DNA of 64,000 nt from Bacteroides sp. ET71 (GTDB lineage Bacteria > Bacteroidota > Bacteroidia > Bacteroidales > Bacteroidaceae), in the NCBI RefSeq assembly GCF_023336905.1, contig NZ_JAMBLS010000005.1, positions 92,213 to 156,212 of the forward strand. The letters are read 5' to 3'. The stretch's first letter is position 1. Every line of letters starts with the position of its first letter. A program made the translations under genes and the position numbers. Of the stretch, positions 49,995 to 59,165 are shown one piece after another. The notes beneath the pieces are model-generated. The model made no database searches. It saw only the letters and a program-made list of their open reading frames with translations, and had not been told where the DNA came from.

Positions 49995-52616
49995 ATGTTG
50001 ACTGCAAATGAAATCAGAGACTCGTTCAAGAGTTTCTTCGAGAGCAAAGGACACCATATCGTACCCTCGGCTCCCATGGTGATAAAAGATGACCCCACGC
50101 TGATGTTCACCAACGCGGGAATGAACCAGTTCAAAGACATCATTCTGGGCAACCATCCGGCGCAATGGAAGCGCGTGGCCGACTCGCAGAAGTGCCTGCG
50201 TGTCAGCGGAAAGCACAATGACCTGGAAGAAGTGGGACACGACACGTACCACCACACCATGTTCGAGATGCTGGGTAACTGGTCGTTCGGCGATTATTTC
50301 AAGAAAGAGGCCATCTCCTGGGCATGGGAATACCTGGTGGACGTGCTGAAACTGAATCCTGACAACCTCTATGCCACCGTCTTCGAGGGAAGTCCCGAAG
50401 AGGGGCTGGGCCGCGACGACGAGGCGGCTGCCTATTGGGAACAATTCCTCCCCAAAGACCATATTATCAACGGCAACAAGCACGATAACTTCTGGGAGAT
50501 GGGCGAGACAGGGCCCTGCGGACCTTGTTCGGAGATTCACATCGACCTGCGCAGCGAGGAAGAGAAGGCCCAGGTGCCCGGACGGGACATGGTGAACCAC
50601 GACCACCCGCAGGTCATCGAAATCTGGAACCTCGTGTTCATGCAGTTCAACCGCAAGGCCGACGGCAGCCTGGAGGATTTGCCGGCCCGTGTCATTGATA
50701 CCGGCATGGGCTTCGAGCGTCTTTGCATGGCTCTTCAGGGCAAGACGTCCAACTATGACACCGATGTCTTCCAACCCATGATACAGGCCATTGCCACGAT
50801 GGCCGGCACGCCGTATGGGGCGGATGCGCAGAAAGACGTGGCCATGCGCGTGGTGGCCGATCATATCCGCACGATTGCTTTCTCTATCACCGACGGGCAG
50901 TTGCCGGGCAATGCCAAGGCGGGCTATGTCATCCGCCGCATCTTGCGCCGTGCCGTGCGCTATGGCTACACGTTCCTGGGGCAGAAACGGGCGTTCATGT
51001 ACAAGCTTTTGCCGGTGCTGATACAGGAGATGGGAACGGCTTATCCCGAGTTGGGCGATCAGAAAGACCTTATCGCCAAGGTGATGAAGGAAGAAGAGGA
51101 GACGTTCTTGCGCACATTGGAGACGGGCATCCGCCTGCTGGACAAGACGATGGCCGAAGCGAAGGCTGCCGGACGGACGGAAATCAGCGGAAAGGATGCC
51201 TTCACGCTGTACGACACCTTCGGCTTCCCGTTGGATCTGACGGAGCTTATCTTGCGCGAGAATGGCATGACGGCCGACATTGAAGCGTTCAACGCCGAGA
51301 TGCAGCAGCAGAAGCAGCGTGCCCGCAATGCCGCTGCCGTGGAGACCGGAGACTGGGTTACGCTGAAGGAAGGCACCACGGAGTTCGTCGGCTATGACTA
51401 TACGGAATATGAGACCAGCATCTTGCGCTACCGCCAGGTGAAGCAGAAGAACCAGACGCTCTACCAGATTGTGCTGGACAAGACGCCGTTCTACGCCGAA
51501 AGCGGCGGCCAGGTGGGCGACACCGGTGTGCTGGTCAGCGAATACGAGACGATAGAAATCATCGACACGAAGAAGGAGAACAATCTGCCCATCCACCTGG
51601 CCAAGACGCTGCCCACGCATCCCGAGGCGCCGATGATGGCCTGTGTCGACGTGGAGAAGCGCGCCGCCTGTGCCGCCAACCACTCGGCCACGCACCTGCT
51701 GGACGAGGCGTTGCGTCAGGTGCTCGGCGACCACGTGCAGCAGAAAGGCTCGCTCGTGACGCCCGACTCGCTCCGCTTCGACTTCTCGCACTTCCAGAAG
51801 GTGACGGACGAACAGCTACGCGAGGTGGAACACCGCGTTAATGCCAAGATACGTGCCAACATCCCCCTGACCGAACATCGCAACATCCCCATCGAGGAAG
51901 CCCGCGAACTGGGTGCCATCGCCCTCTTCGGCGAGAAATATGGTGACCACGTGCGCGTCATTCAGTTCGGCTCGTCCATCGAGTTCTGCGGCGGCACGCA
52001 CGTACCCGCCACGGGCTGCATCGGCATGGTCAAGATTATCTCTGAGAGTTCCGTGGCCGCCGGCGTGCGCCGCATCGAGGCCCTGACGGGTGCGAAGGTG
52101 GAGGAACTGATGGACGGCATACAGGATACTATCCAGGGACTGAAGGTGCTCTTCAACAACGCCCCCGACCTGACTGCCGCCATCCGCCGCTACATCGACG
52201 AGAACGCCGGGCTGAAGAAGCAAATCGAGGACTTCATGCGCGAGAAGGAGGCGCAGTTGAAGGAGCGGCTCCTGAAGGGCATGAAGGAGGTGCACGGCGT
52301 GAAGGTCGTATCGTTCTGCGCGCCCATCGCGCCGGACATGGCCAAGAACATCGCCTTCCAACTGCGGGGCGAGCTGGGCGACAGCTTCTGCTTCGTAGCC
52401 GGAACCGTCTTCGAGGGCAAGCCCATGCTGACGGTGATGCTGGGCGAGAAGCTCGTGGCCGACGGACTGAAGGCCGGTGCGCTGGTGAAGGAAGCCGCAC
52501 GACTCATCTTGGGCGGCGGCGGCGGGCAACCGCACTTTGCTACGGCAGGCGGCAAGAACCCCGATGGCCTCAAGGCCGCTGTGGACAAGGTGCTGGAGCT
52601 GGCCGGGCTGCAGTAA
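49995..52616 (+). CDS. alaS: Alanyl-tRNA synthetase
   Basis: 873 residues. The class II catalytic domain starts [20 protein letters not shown] and includes [20 protein letters not shown]. The editing domain has [13 protein letters not shown] (HxxxH near 560) and [11 protein letters not shown] (CxxxH near 660) for clearing Ser/Gly-tRNA-Ala. The C-Ala domain closes with [20 protein letters not shown]. Complete and typical. Confidence 0.97.
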   Translation: MLTANEIRDSFKSFFESKGHHIVPSAPMVIKDDPTLMFTNAGMNQFKDIILGNHPAQWKRVADSQKCLRVSGKHNDLEEVGHDTYHHTMFEMLGNWSFGDYFKKEAISWAWEYLVDVLKLNPDNLYATVFEGSPEEGLGRDDEAAAYWEQFLPKDHIINGNKHDNFWEMGETGPCGPCSEIHIDLRSEEEKAQVPGRDMVNHDHPQVIEIWNLVFMQFNRKADGSLEDLPARVIDTGMGFERLCMALQGKTSNYDTDVFQPMIQAIATMAGTPYGADAQKDVAMRVVADHIRTIAFSITDGQLPGNAKAGYVIRRILRRAVRYGYTFLGQKRAFMYKLLPVLIQEMGTAYPELGDQKDLIAKVMKEEEETFLRTLETGIRLLDKTMAEAKAAGRTEISGKDAFTLYDTFGFPLDLTELILRENGMTADIEAFNAEMQQQKQRARNAAAVETGDWVTLKEGTTEFVGYDYTEYETSILRYRQVKQKNQTLYQIVLDKTPFYAESGGQVGDTGVLVSEYETIEIIDTKKENNLPIHLAKTLPTHPEAPMMACVDVEKRAACAANHSATHLLDEALRQVLGDHVQQKGSLVTPDSLRFDFSHFQKVTDEQLREVEHRVNAKIRANIPLTEHRNIPIEEARELGAIALFGEKYGDHVRVIQFGSSIEFCGGTHVPATGCIGMVKIISESSVAAGVRRIEALTGAKVEELMDGIQDTIQGLKVLFNNAPDLTAAIRRYIDENAGLKKQIEDFMREKEAQLKERLLKGMKEVHGVKVVSFCAPIAPDMAKNIAFQLRGELGDSFCFVAGTVFEGKPMLTVMLGEKLVADGLKAGALVKEAARLILGGGGGQPHFATAGGKNPDGLKAAVDKVLELAGLQ

Positions 52617-52795
52617 AATGAAAGAGGGGGTGTGCCGAATATGGAATTGCACACAGATGACACGGATTAAGGACAGATGACCACTGATGATATGTTATAA
52701 ATCTGCGAAAATCTGTTTAATCCGTGTTATCTGCGTGCCAATGTCTCATTACGCGGCACACCTCCTTTTTTATGCCCTCTGCGCGGGCGTTGAAA

Positions 52796-52858
52796 AACTC
52801 TGGTGCAGAGTTTACCCAAACTCTGATGCAGAGTTTACCCGAACTCTGGGCAGAGTTT
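52796..52858. repeat. Tandem hairpin array 4: three units, 23-bp period
   Basis: AACTCT at 52796, 52819 and 52842. Units have AACTCT, centre GGTGC or GATGC (GGGC in the third), AGAGTT and a TACCCA/TACCCG linker. It lies between alaS and the DUF4954 gene, which converge. Confidence 0.8.
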
Positions 52859-52867
52859 GAACAAAAC

Positions 52868-52919
52868 ATGGGCAGGATTTTCGGAAGGCACGCCCAGCGT
52901 CCCCGGAAATCCTGCCCAT
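52868..52919 (-). terminator. Terminator of the DUF4954 gene
   Basis: ATGGGCAGGATTT (52868-52880) pairs with AAATCCTGCCCAT (52907-52919); 26-nt loop, 12 nt beyond the stop. Confidence 0.55.
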
Positions 52920-52930
52920 TCACTTGCTTG

Positions 52931-54919
52931 TCAGCGCTTTACCTGCCTCATGCGGCCGATGAGCTCGTCACCCAAAGCCGTCTTGACGCGGATGTGCTCC
53001 AGCACAGCCGTCACAAACGGGTTGCTCTCGAAGTCGCCGCGCACCTGCTCGAAGTCCAGCTCCTTCTCGGCACGCGAGCCGTCGGCCCCGAAGCCCGTCA
53101 TCGACGCCAGCGAGAACTCCTTGCGCGCATCCTCGTACAGCATCCGGTCCAGCCCCACCACGGCCTCCTTCCACTTCTCCACGATGCGGATGATGTCCTC
53201 GGCCGTCATCTCCTCCGGTTTCGTGCCGTAAAACTCCTCCAGCCGCTCGTATGCCCACGTCCACTCGTAGGTGTAATAATTCAGGTGCATCCGTTCGAAC
53301 TCGGCATTGATGTCCTGCAGCCGGTTCACCTCGCCCCGCTCGATGGCGTCCAGCAAGCGGTCAATCTCACTCTTCGGCGCAATCAGCCCCGAGATGTCCA
53401 CCCACTCGCCGCTGCCCACCGGCGTGTCCGGCCGCAACCGTGCCCGAATCTCCTCGTCCGTGCGGAAGGCCGTCCCCTCCAGCCGCTTGATGACCGAGTT
53501 GCCCAGGAACTTGTGTATGGCCGTTTCATAGAAGCCGATGCCTTTCACCAGGGCCGAATTGCGGATTTTCGCGCTGTGGTACGAGTAAATGTCCGACAAC
53601 TCGCCCGACGCATGGCGCAGCGCCAGCAAAATCTCCCTGCCCTTGAACATCTTCTGCACCGTGTACGGGCTCAAGAGGTTGTAGTTGATATAGTCCAGCC
53701 GGTGCGGGTCGGTACGTCCGTCGCGCTTCGGCCACTTCTGCGCGTCGCGGATGGTTCCCACGCTGCGCAAGTTCACGCCCGGCGCCAGATACGTCGTGTT
53801 CTGCTGTTCGATGAGGTAGGAGAACGGCAGATTCGAGGTGTCCGCATGGTTCACATGCCGCCCCATCACCAGCGAAAAAGCACCCACCCGTGCCGGCCAC
53901 AAGATGTACGAGTCCGACGAAGTCTTCGCCCCTCGCTCCAGCGTCCCCTGGTGGATAGGTCCCAGCTTGTACATATGGTTGCTCTGGTTCGACCCCGACC
54001 CTGCGTTCATGAACGAGAACATCCCCGCAATGAGCAGCGTCGACTTGTGGTGCGTCACCGTGAACGGCCCCGCGAAGATGGCGCACGCCTCGCCGTTCTC
54101 GCCCTGGCAGTTGCTGAAGAACAGCGAGTCCGAGGCCGAATACCCATGTCCCAGCTTGCACGCCTGCCCCACGAAGCAGCGCGTCAGCATCGCCCCGTCG
54201 TCCACGTGCGAGCCGCTCGAGATGATGAAATCCTCGCACACCACGCCCTGCCCGATGTGCACCGGGGCCGCAACGTTGCTGTTGATGCTGCCGTTGTACA
54301 AGCGTCCCGCACCCGAGATGCGGCACCAGTCGCCGATGCGCACGTTCTTAATGCTCCCCGTGTTGAGGATGGTCACGTGGTCACCTATCCGTCCGCGGTC
54401 CGAAGCATGCTTGCGGGCATAGAAGTCCGTAATCTCCTTCAGCCGTGCCGTCAGCACCGGGCGGTGGCGATACAGCGCCATGATGTAAGCGATGTGGGCA
54501 GACAGCTTGTCGTTGATGGCCACCTCGCGGCCGCCGGTCTCGTTCAGCACGGCCACCTCCACGCCGTTGCCGAAGGTCGATGTGCCTTCCACGAGGATGC
54601 GGTCCACGTTCTCGATGAACGTGTCGTCGCCTATTTCATAATTGGCAATATAGTTCTGTATGTTCTCGATGCAGCAGTTGTTGCCCACCGTCACGTTGTG
54701 CAGCGTCACGTGGCGCAGCGCCGAATGTTTCTTGATACCTCCGGGCAAGGTGAACTCACCCTCGAACACGCCCAGGCGGACGTCGCCCGAGAAGCGCGTG
54801 TGGTGCACATAGTCGGTGGTGAAGCCTTCGGCCACACTCACTCTCTCCCAATCGTCGGCCAGGCAAGATTGGGCTTGCAGGCGGGCGATTTCGTCGTTTG
54901 TCAGTTGTCTGTAGTTCAT
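52931..54919 (-). CDS. DUF4954 family protein (beta-helix, sugar-nucleotide acyltransferase-like)
   Basis: 662 residues. The N-terminal half (~80-350) is dominated by hexapeptide-like turns of a left-handed beta-helix (GNNCCIENIQNYIANYEIGD, VTILNTGSIKNVRIGDWCRI, EDFIISSGSHVDDGAML), and the C-terminal half is helical (DAIERGEVNRLQDINAEFER, TAEDIIRIVEKWKEAVVGLD). This is the layout of DUF4954, a Bacteroidota and spirochaete family without known function. No acetyltransferase histidine can be assigned with confidence. Cytosolic by lack of signal. Flanked by repeat tracts. Confidence 0.75.
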   Translation of the reverse strand: MNYRQLTNDEIARLQAQSCLADDWERVSVAEGFTTDYVHHTRFSGDVRLGVFEGEFTLPGGIKKHSALRHVTLHNVTVGNNCCIENIQNYIANYEIGDDTFIENVDRILVEGTSTFGNGVEVAVLNETGGREVAINDKLSAHIAYIMALYRHRPVLTARLKEITDFYARKHASDRGRIGDHVTILNTGSIKNVRIGDWCRISGAGRLYNGSINSNVAAPVHIGQGVVCEDFIISSGSHVDDGAMLTRCFVGQACKLGHGYSASDSLFFSNCQGENGEACAIFAGPFTVTHHKSTLLIAGMFSFMNAGSGSNQSNHMYKLGPIHQGTLERGAKTSSDSYILWPARVGAFSLVMGRHVNHADTSNLPFSYLIEQQNTTYLAPGVNLRSVGTIRDAQKWPKRDGRTDPHRLDYINYNLLSPYTVQKMFKGREILLALRHASGELSDIYSYHSAKIRNSALVKGIGFYETAIHKFLGNSVIKRLEGTAFRTDEEIRARLRPDTPVGSGEWVDISGLIAPKSEIDRLLDAIERGEVNRLQDINAEFERMHLNYYTYEWTWAYERLEEFYGTKPEEMTAEDIIRIVEKWKEAVVGLDRMLYEDARKEFSLASMTGFGADGSRAEKELDFEQVRGDFESNPFVTAVLEHIRVKTALGDELIGRMRQVKR

Positions 54920-55160
54920 AGTTTAATGAAGAATTAAGAATGATGAATGAAGAATCTTGTTAAATGAAGAATTAAGAATTAAGAATTAAGAATGAAGAAT
55001 TTCCCGCCTGCCCTTTCTTCTTGCTCTGTCATGTTGAGCGAAGCCAGCAGGGCGCAGTCGAAACATCTCAAGACAAGAAGGACTTAGTGAGATCCTTCGA
55101 CTTCGCTCAAGATGACATCCAGTCGGGAGATTCTTCATTTTTCGTTCTTCATTCTTCATG
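54918..55160. repeat. AAGAATTAAG tract with a REP-like palindrome at its centre
   Basis: AATGAAGAATTAAGAATGAT steps (54924-55001) face ATTCTTCATTTTTCGTTCTT steps (55130-55159). Between them, TGTCATGTTGAGCGAAG ... TCGAAACATCTC (55027-55069) is inverted as GAGATCCTTCGACTTCGC ... TGACA (55089-55117). The inner palindrome belongs to a repeat type found widely in bacterial genomes. The last repeats reach the 3' end of hflX. Confidence 0.8.
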
Positions 55161-56408
55161 AATAGGGTACAGGAAGTCATTGTACGGATACTTCTGCACA
55201 TGCAGTTCGCGGACGCGGTCGTAGACCACGCGGCGCAGCTCTTCCAGATTAGTGCGCTGCTTGGCGGAGATGAAGAGGCAGCCACCCGGCTCCATCTTGG
55301 CCATCCAGGTCTGCATCAGCTCTTCCAGCGTCCAGTTTTCCTTGGTGCGGGGCGTGAGGTCGTCTTCCGCCTTCTGGATGTAGGTGTAGGCGTCTATCTT
55401 GTTGAAGACAATCATCATCGGTTTGCCCGCCGCGCCAATGTCGGCCAGGGTCTTGTTCACCACTTCGATTTGTTCCTCAAAGTCCGGGTGGCTGATGTCC
55501 ACCACGTGTAGGAGCAAGTCCGCCTCGCGTACCTCGTCCAGCGTCGACTTGAACGAGTCCACCAGGTCGGTGGGCAGCTTGCGGATGAAGCCCACGGTGT
55601 CGCTCAGCAGGAAAGGCAGGTTGTCGATGATGACCTTGCGCACCGTCGTGTCCAGCGTGGCGAACAACTTGTTCTCGGCAAAGACCTCGCTCTTGGCCAG
55701 CAGGTTCATCAGTGTGGATTTGCCCACGTTGGTATATCCCACCAGTGCCACGCGAATCAGCCGTCCGCGGTTCTTGCGTTGGGTGCTTTTCTGTTTGTCT
55801 ATCTCTGCCAGGCGTTGTTTCAGCAGGGCCATGCGGTTCAGGATGATTCGTCGGTCCATCTCCAACTGCGTTTCACCCGGTCCGCGCAGACCCACCGAGC
55901 CTTTCCCACCGCCGGCGCCCGAGCCGCCTCCCTGTCGTTCGAGGTGCGTCCACAGGCGTTGCAGGCGGGGCAACATATATTTATATTGCGCCAGTTCCAC
56001 CTGCGTCTTGGCGTTGGCCGTCTGTGCCCGCATGGCGAAGATGTCGAGGATGAGCGACGTGCGGTCCAGTATCTTCACCTTCAGTGCACCTTCGATATTG
56101 CGTATCTGCTTGGCGGACAGCTCGTCGTCGAAGATGACCATGCCCACTTCGCGTTCCTGTTCTTCCTCGCTGTCGATGTATGCCTTTATCTCGTCCAGCT
56201 TTCCCTTGCCCACGTAGGTCACTGAATTGGGCTGGTCCAGCTTTTGCGTGAAGCGTTTCACTACCTCCGCTCCGGCTGTCTCGGCCAGGAAAGCCAGTTC
56301 GTCCAGGTATTCCGCTGTCTTGCGTTCGTTTTGCGTCTGGGTGACCAGACCCACCAGCACGGCGGTCTCTACCTTGGCTTCGGATATTACGAATTCTTTC
56401 ATTGCCAT
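55149..56408 (-). CDS. hflX: GTPase HflX
   Basis: 419 residues from MAMKEFVISEAK (ATG at 56408). HflX is a ribosome-binding GTPase that splits stalled 70S ribosomes. The N-terminal domain carries the family's QNERKTAEYLDELAFLAETA, then a glycine-rich loop QGGGSGAGGGKGSVGLRGPG and ETQLEMDRR. The G domain has G1 GYTNVGKST near 222-230, G3 DTVGFIRKLPTDL and G4 NKID. A TATATTTG box lies upstream on the minus strand (56439-56446). Confidence 0.95.
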   Translation of the reverse strand: MAMKEFVISEAKVETAVLVGLVTQTQNERKTAEYLDELAFLAETAGAEVVKRFTQKLDQPNSVTYVGKGKLDEIKAYIDSEEEQEREVGMVIFDDELSAKQIRNIEGALKVKILDRTSLILDIFAMRAQTANAKTQVELAQYKYMLPRLQRLWTHLERQGGGSGAGGGKGSVGLRGPGETQLEMDRRIILNRMALLKQRLAEIDKQKSTQRKNRGRLIRVALVGYTNVGKSTLMNLLAKSEVFAENKLFATLDTTVRKVIIDNLPFLLSDTVGFIRKLPTDLVDSFKSTLDEVREADLLLHVVDISHPDFEEQIEVVNKTLADIGAAGKPMMIVFNKIDAYTYIQKAEDDLTPRTKENWTLEELMQTWMAKMEPGGCLFISAKQRTNLEELRRVVYDRVRELHVQKYPYNDFLYPIHEE

Positions 56409-56569
56409 GTTGTTGCCTTTCTTCTTGATTCGATGCGGCAAATATACGGAAAAACTCTTTTATTTCTATCTCGAACGTGGCGAAGAATCTCTCTTTGCCT
56501 GTTTCGGGGCAAACAGGTCGTCTGTTGCGAGGCTAACAGGTTATCTGTTCTGAGGCGGATAAAAATAAA

Positions 56570-56598
56570 GGGGTGTGCACTTTTGTGATGCACACCCC
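56570..56598 (-). terminator. Terminator of the Sus-type operon
   Basis: GGGGTGTGCA (56570-56579) pairs with TGCACACCCC (56589-56598), followed on the minus strand by TTTATTTTT; 22 nt beyond the last stop. Confidence 0.85.
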
Positions 56599-56619
56599 CC
56601 TTATGCGTAGTGATAGCGA

Positions 56620-57432
56620 TTATAAGCCGCTAGCGACTAAAACCTGGTCTACAAACATACCCAATGAACCTGCGGCACATGTATAACTCATGGCCATGGT
56701 GATGATGCCTGTTTCCGGGTCATAGTTGTTATAGGGACCGTCATAGTTGTGGTCGATGCTGATATTAACCAACTGTGGCTCGGCCAATCCTACGTTAGCC
56801 CATACAAGTGCTTGTTGGCGCATGCGTACGGAGTTGTCTTCGTTGATTTTAATGACGATAGAATAATCCGAGTCAAAAGGTGTCATACATTTCACCCATC
56901 TGGCATTTTCCTCTGCTTGCATCACTTCGCACGGCGCTTGGCCGAAAGCACCGCTGGCGTAGATACCCTGTCCCAGCGATGTGTTCCAAGTGGCCTCTTG
57001 CAATACGTATCCCGTGGTGCTGGCCAGTACGGACTCCGAGTAGCTGTCGACAGCGCTGTTGTCCAACGCCACGCTGAAAGTATAGAGTTCTTCCTGTTCG
57101 AGACCCGAGAAAGGTATGTCGAACGTAGCAGTGGCCGAACCGGCGGCAAATGTCACGCTGGCCGGAATCTGGAAATTGCTGTCGCTTTGCGGCAGGGCTC
57201 TTAGAGCTACCGTTGCTTCGTTGGTAGTATTCTCGCGTGTGACGGTGATGCCGGTTATGGCCTGGATGTTGGAAGCTACGGTGTAATTGCCTCCGTCGGA
57301 CGTGAAGCTGGCGCGGATGCAGTCTTCGGCCACGGGGCTTGCCCCTTGGTATTCCACTTCGTCGGTACATGCGCTGAATCCCAGTGTCAGTACCGCAGCT
57401 AAAGCTATGTAGTAATATTTGATATTGTTCAT
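56620..57432 (-). CDS. SusE-position lipoprotein (Calx-beta/Ig-like)
   Basis: 270 residues with a lipoprotein signal (MNNIKYYYIALAAVLTLGFS, AC, Cys22) followed by TDEVEY. The mature part is beta-rich: a first domain with VTRENTTNEATVALRALPQS and FAAGSATATFDIPFSGLEQE resembles Calx-beta/DUF-type Ig domains of surface glycan-binding proteins. The second half (WVKCMTPFDSDYSIVIKINE) is not recognised. Its place after susC-susD is that of SusE/F-like outer-surface glycan binders, so that role is inferred from context. Ends at a strong terminator. Confidence 0.7.
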   Translation of the reverse strand: MNNIKYYYIALAAVLTLGFSACTDEVEYQGASPVAEDCIRASFTSDGGNYTVASNIQAITGITVTRENTTNEATVALRALPQSDSNFQIPASVTFAAGSATATFDIPFSGLEQEELYTFSVALDNSAVDSYSESVLASTTGYVLQEATWNTSLGQGIYASGAFGQAPCEVMQAEENARWVKCMTPFDSDYSIVIKINEDNSVRMRQQALVWANVGLAEPQLVNISIDHNYDGPYNNYDPETGIITMAMSYTCAAGSLGMFVDQVLVASGL

Positions 57433-57460
57433 ATGCTTATTGTATTTTATTACAGTTTGA

Positions 57461-59122
57461 TTAATAGCGGTTGCTCGGGTCGGGGTTGTTCCAGCCTCTC
57501 AAGGCGCTGTTGCTATTTTCTTCGGTCTGCACGATGCAGTAGTTCATCCATGCCGGACGGTGTCCGTTGGTGTTGAACTGCGTGTTGTCGTAGAAGTTCG
57601 AGCCTTGATATGTGCGGTCCACGCCCATGTCCAGGCGCTTCACGTCGAAGAAGGTCAGGCCTTCGCCCCACAGCTCGATGCGTTTCTGGAGGACAATCTC
57701 TTCCACCACGCCTTCCTTGTCTGTGGCGGCACAGGTGTACGTGTAGTCATCTACATCGTCGGCAATGCGGTAAGTGTTCATGAACGATTCCAGCAGTTGC
57801 TTGCCCTGTGCGGGATCTTGGTGCGCGGCGGCTTCAGCCTCGATGAAGTACATCTCTTCCACGCGCATTATCGGGAAAGCCGTGGCCGTGGCCAGGTTCA
57901 CGTCATCAGGATTGCCTTCGCCCGGGCGGAACTTGACGCCGGCATAATTGGGCAGCGTGTTGCCGAAATAAATCCCGTATGATGAAGTCAAGTAGTCTGT
58001 CTTTCCATCCAAAGCCCCGCCTCTGGGAGCCTTCCACATGCGTTTGCGGAAATCATTGTCATCAGCCTGGCTGTACAGGTTGGCGTCAATCATCGCCACA
58101 GGGCCGCCAGACTGTCCGGCATAGCCGAAGGTCGTCTCCGGGCACATCCACGATACCCAGTTGATGATACCGGTCTGCGCCAAGTCATTCTCCTTCACCA
58201 CTTGCGAGCCCCACATCCAGCAACTGATGTCGTTGAAGCCTTTTGACGTGCTGAGGCACTCTTCCTGCGTCATGGGCTGCACGGAAGCAGCGTCGATGGC
58301 CCGGCGGGCATAGTCTTGGGCGTTGCGGTAAGCCTCGAGGTTCTCCGTGTCGTCCACGTTCTGCCCCAGCCACATGTAGTAGCGAGCATACAGTCCGTAG
58401 ATAGCATCGAGGTGAGGCATGCACTCTGACGATTCGGTCAGGTAACCGATGTTTTCTTCGGCAGCCTGCAGGTCGGAGAGGATGAACTCGGCCATCTGTG
58501 CACGAGGCACGCGCGGGTTGTTGTAGCACTGCTCCTCGGTTGTCTCTTCCGTCACGATGGGCACGGTGTAGCCTGTCACGTCATTGCCTCCGTCTTCCGT
58601 GGGGTCGGTGGCTCCATACGTGGGCAGGTATTCATACATGCGGGCCAGGTCGAGATAGTACATCGCACGGTAGGCATGGGCGGCGGCAATATAGCCTTTC
58701 ACCTGGTCGCTGGCTGTCTCCAGGTCGAAGGCGCCCAGCAGCTTGTTACACGACAGCACACACTTCCAGTAATAGTTCCAGATAATCTGACCGTAAGCAT
58801 AATCCTTGCCCAGATATACAGCTTCTTCCCACGGCCAGAAGTGGTCGTAACCGGAGTACTGTATGGGCAGGTCGTTGGTCAGCACGTCGCGGATGTGCAT
58901 CATTGCGCCGTAGCCGAAGTCGAAGTGGTAAGTGCCTACTGTTGTGGCTGGCGTGTTCAATTGGGCATGCATGGCCCACAGCATGGCTGCGGCTGCTTGG
59001 TTGGAAGACGTCACTTGGTCTTCGGTAGCGGCATTGGTAGGGAAGGTCTCTTCAATGCAGCCGGTCAGCAGCAGCGTAGACGAGAGGCACCCGGCCGCCA
59101 TAAGTTTCATTATCTTGTTCAT
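57461..59122 (-). CDS. SusD/RagB family outer-membrane lipoprotein
   Basis: 553 residues from MNKIMKLMAAGCLSSTLLLTGC with lipidated Cys22. It has TPR-like helical repeats (AYRAMYYLDLARMYEYLPTY is the typical SusD helix near 150-170). The C-terminal part KRIELWGEGLTFFDVKRLD matches the RagB/SusD signature. It caps the SusC transporter and binds the substrate at the cell surface. The N-terminal half is complete, unlike its SusC partner. A single-gene loss would leave it without a transporter. Confidence 0.95.
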   Translation of the reverse strand: MNKIMKLMAAGCLSSTLLLTGCIEETFPTNAATEDQVTSSNQAAAAMLWAMHAQLNTPATTVGTYHFDFGYGAMMHIRDVLTNDLPIQYSGYDHFWPWEEAVYLGKDYAYGQIIWNYYWKCVLSCNKLLGAFDLETASDQVKGYIAAAHAYRAMYYLDLARMYEYLPTYGATDPTEDGGNDVTGYTVPIVTEETTEEQCYNNPRVPRAQMAEFILSDLQAAEENIGYLTESSECMPHLDAIYGLYARYYMWLGQNVDDTENLEAYRNAQDYARRAIDAASVQPMTQEECLSTSKGFNDISCWMWGSQVVKENDLAQTGIINWVSWMCPETTFGYAGQSGGPVAMIDANLYSQADDNDFRKRMWKAPRGGALDGKTDYLTSSYGIYFGNTLPNYAGVKFRPGEGNPDDVNLATATAFPIMRVEEMYFIEAEAAAHQDPAQGKQLLESFMNTYRIADDVDDYTYTCAATDKEGVVEEIVLQKRIELWGEGLTFFDVKRLDMGVDRTYQGSNFYDNTQFNTNGHRPAWMNYCIVQTEENSNSALRGWNNPDPSNRY

Positions 59123-59165
59123 ATCTGTATTCTTTATCAAATATAATATATATACGTATAGAAGT

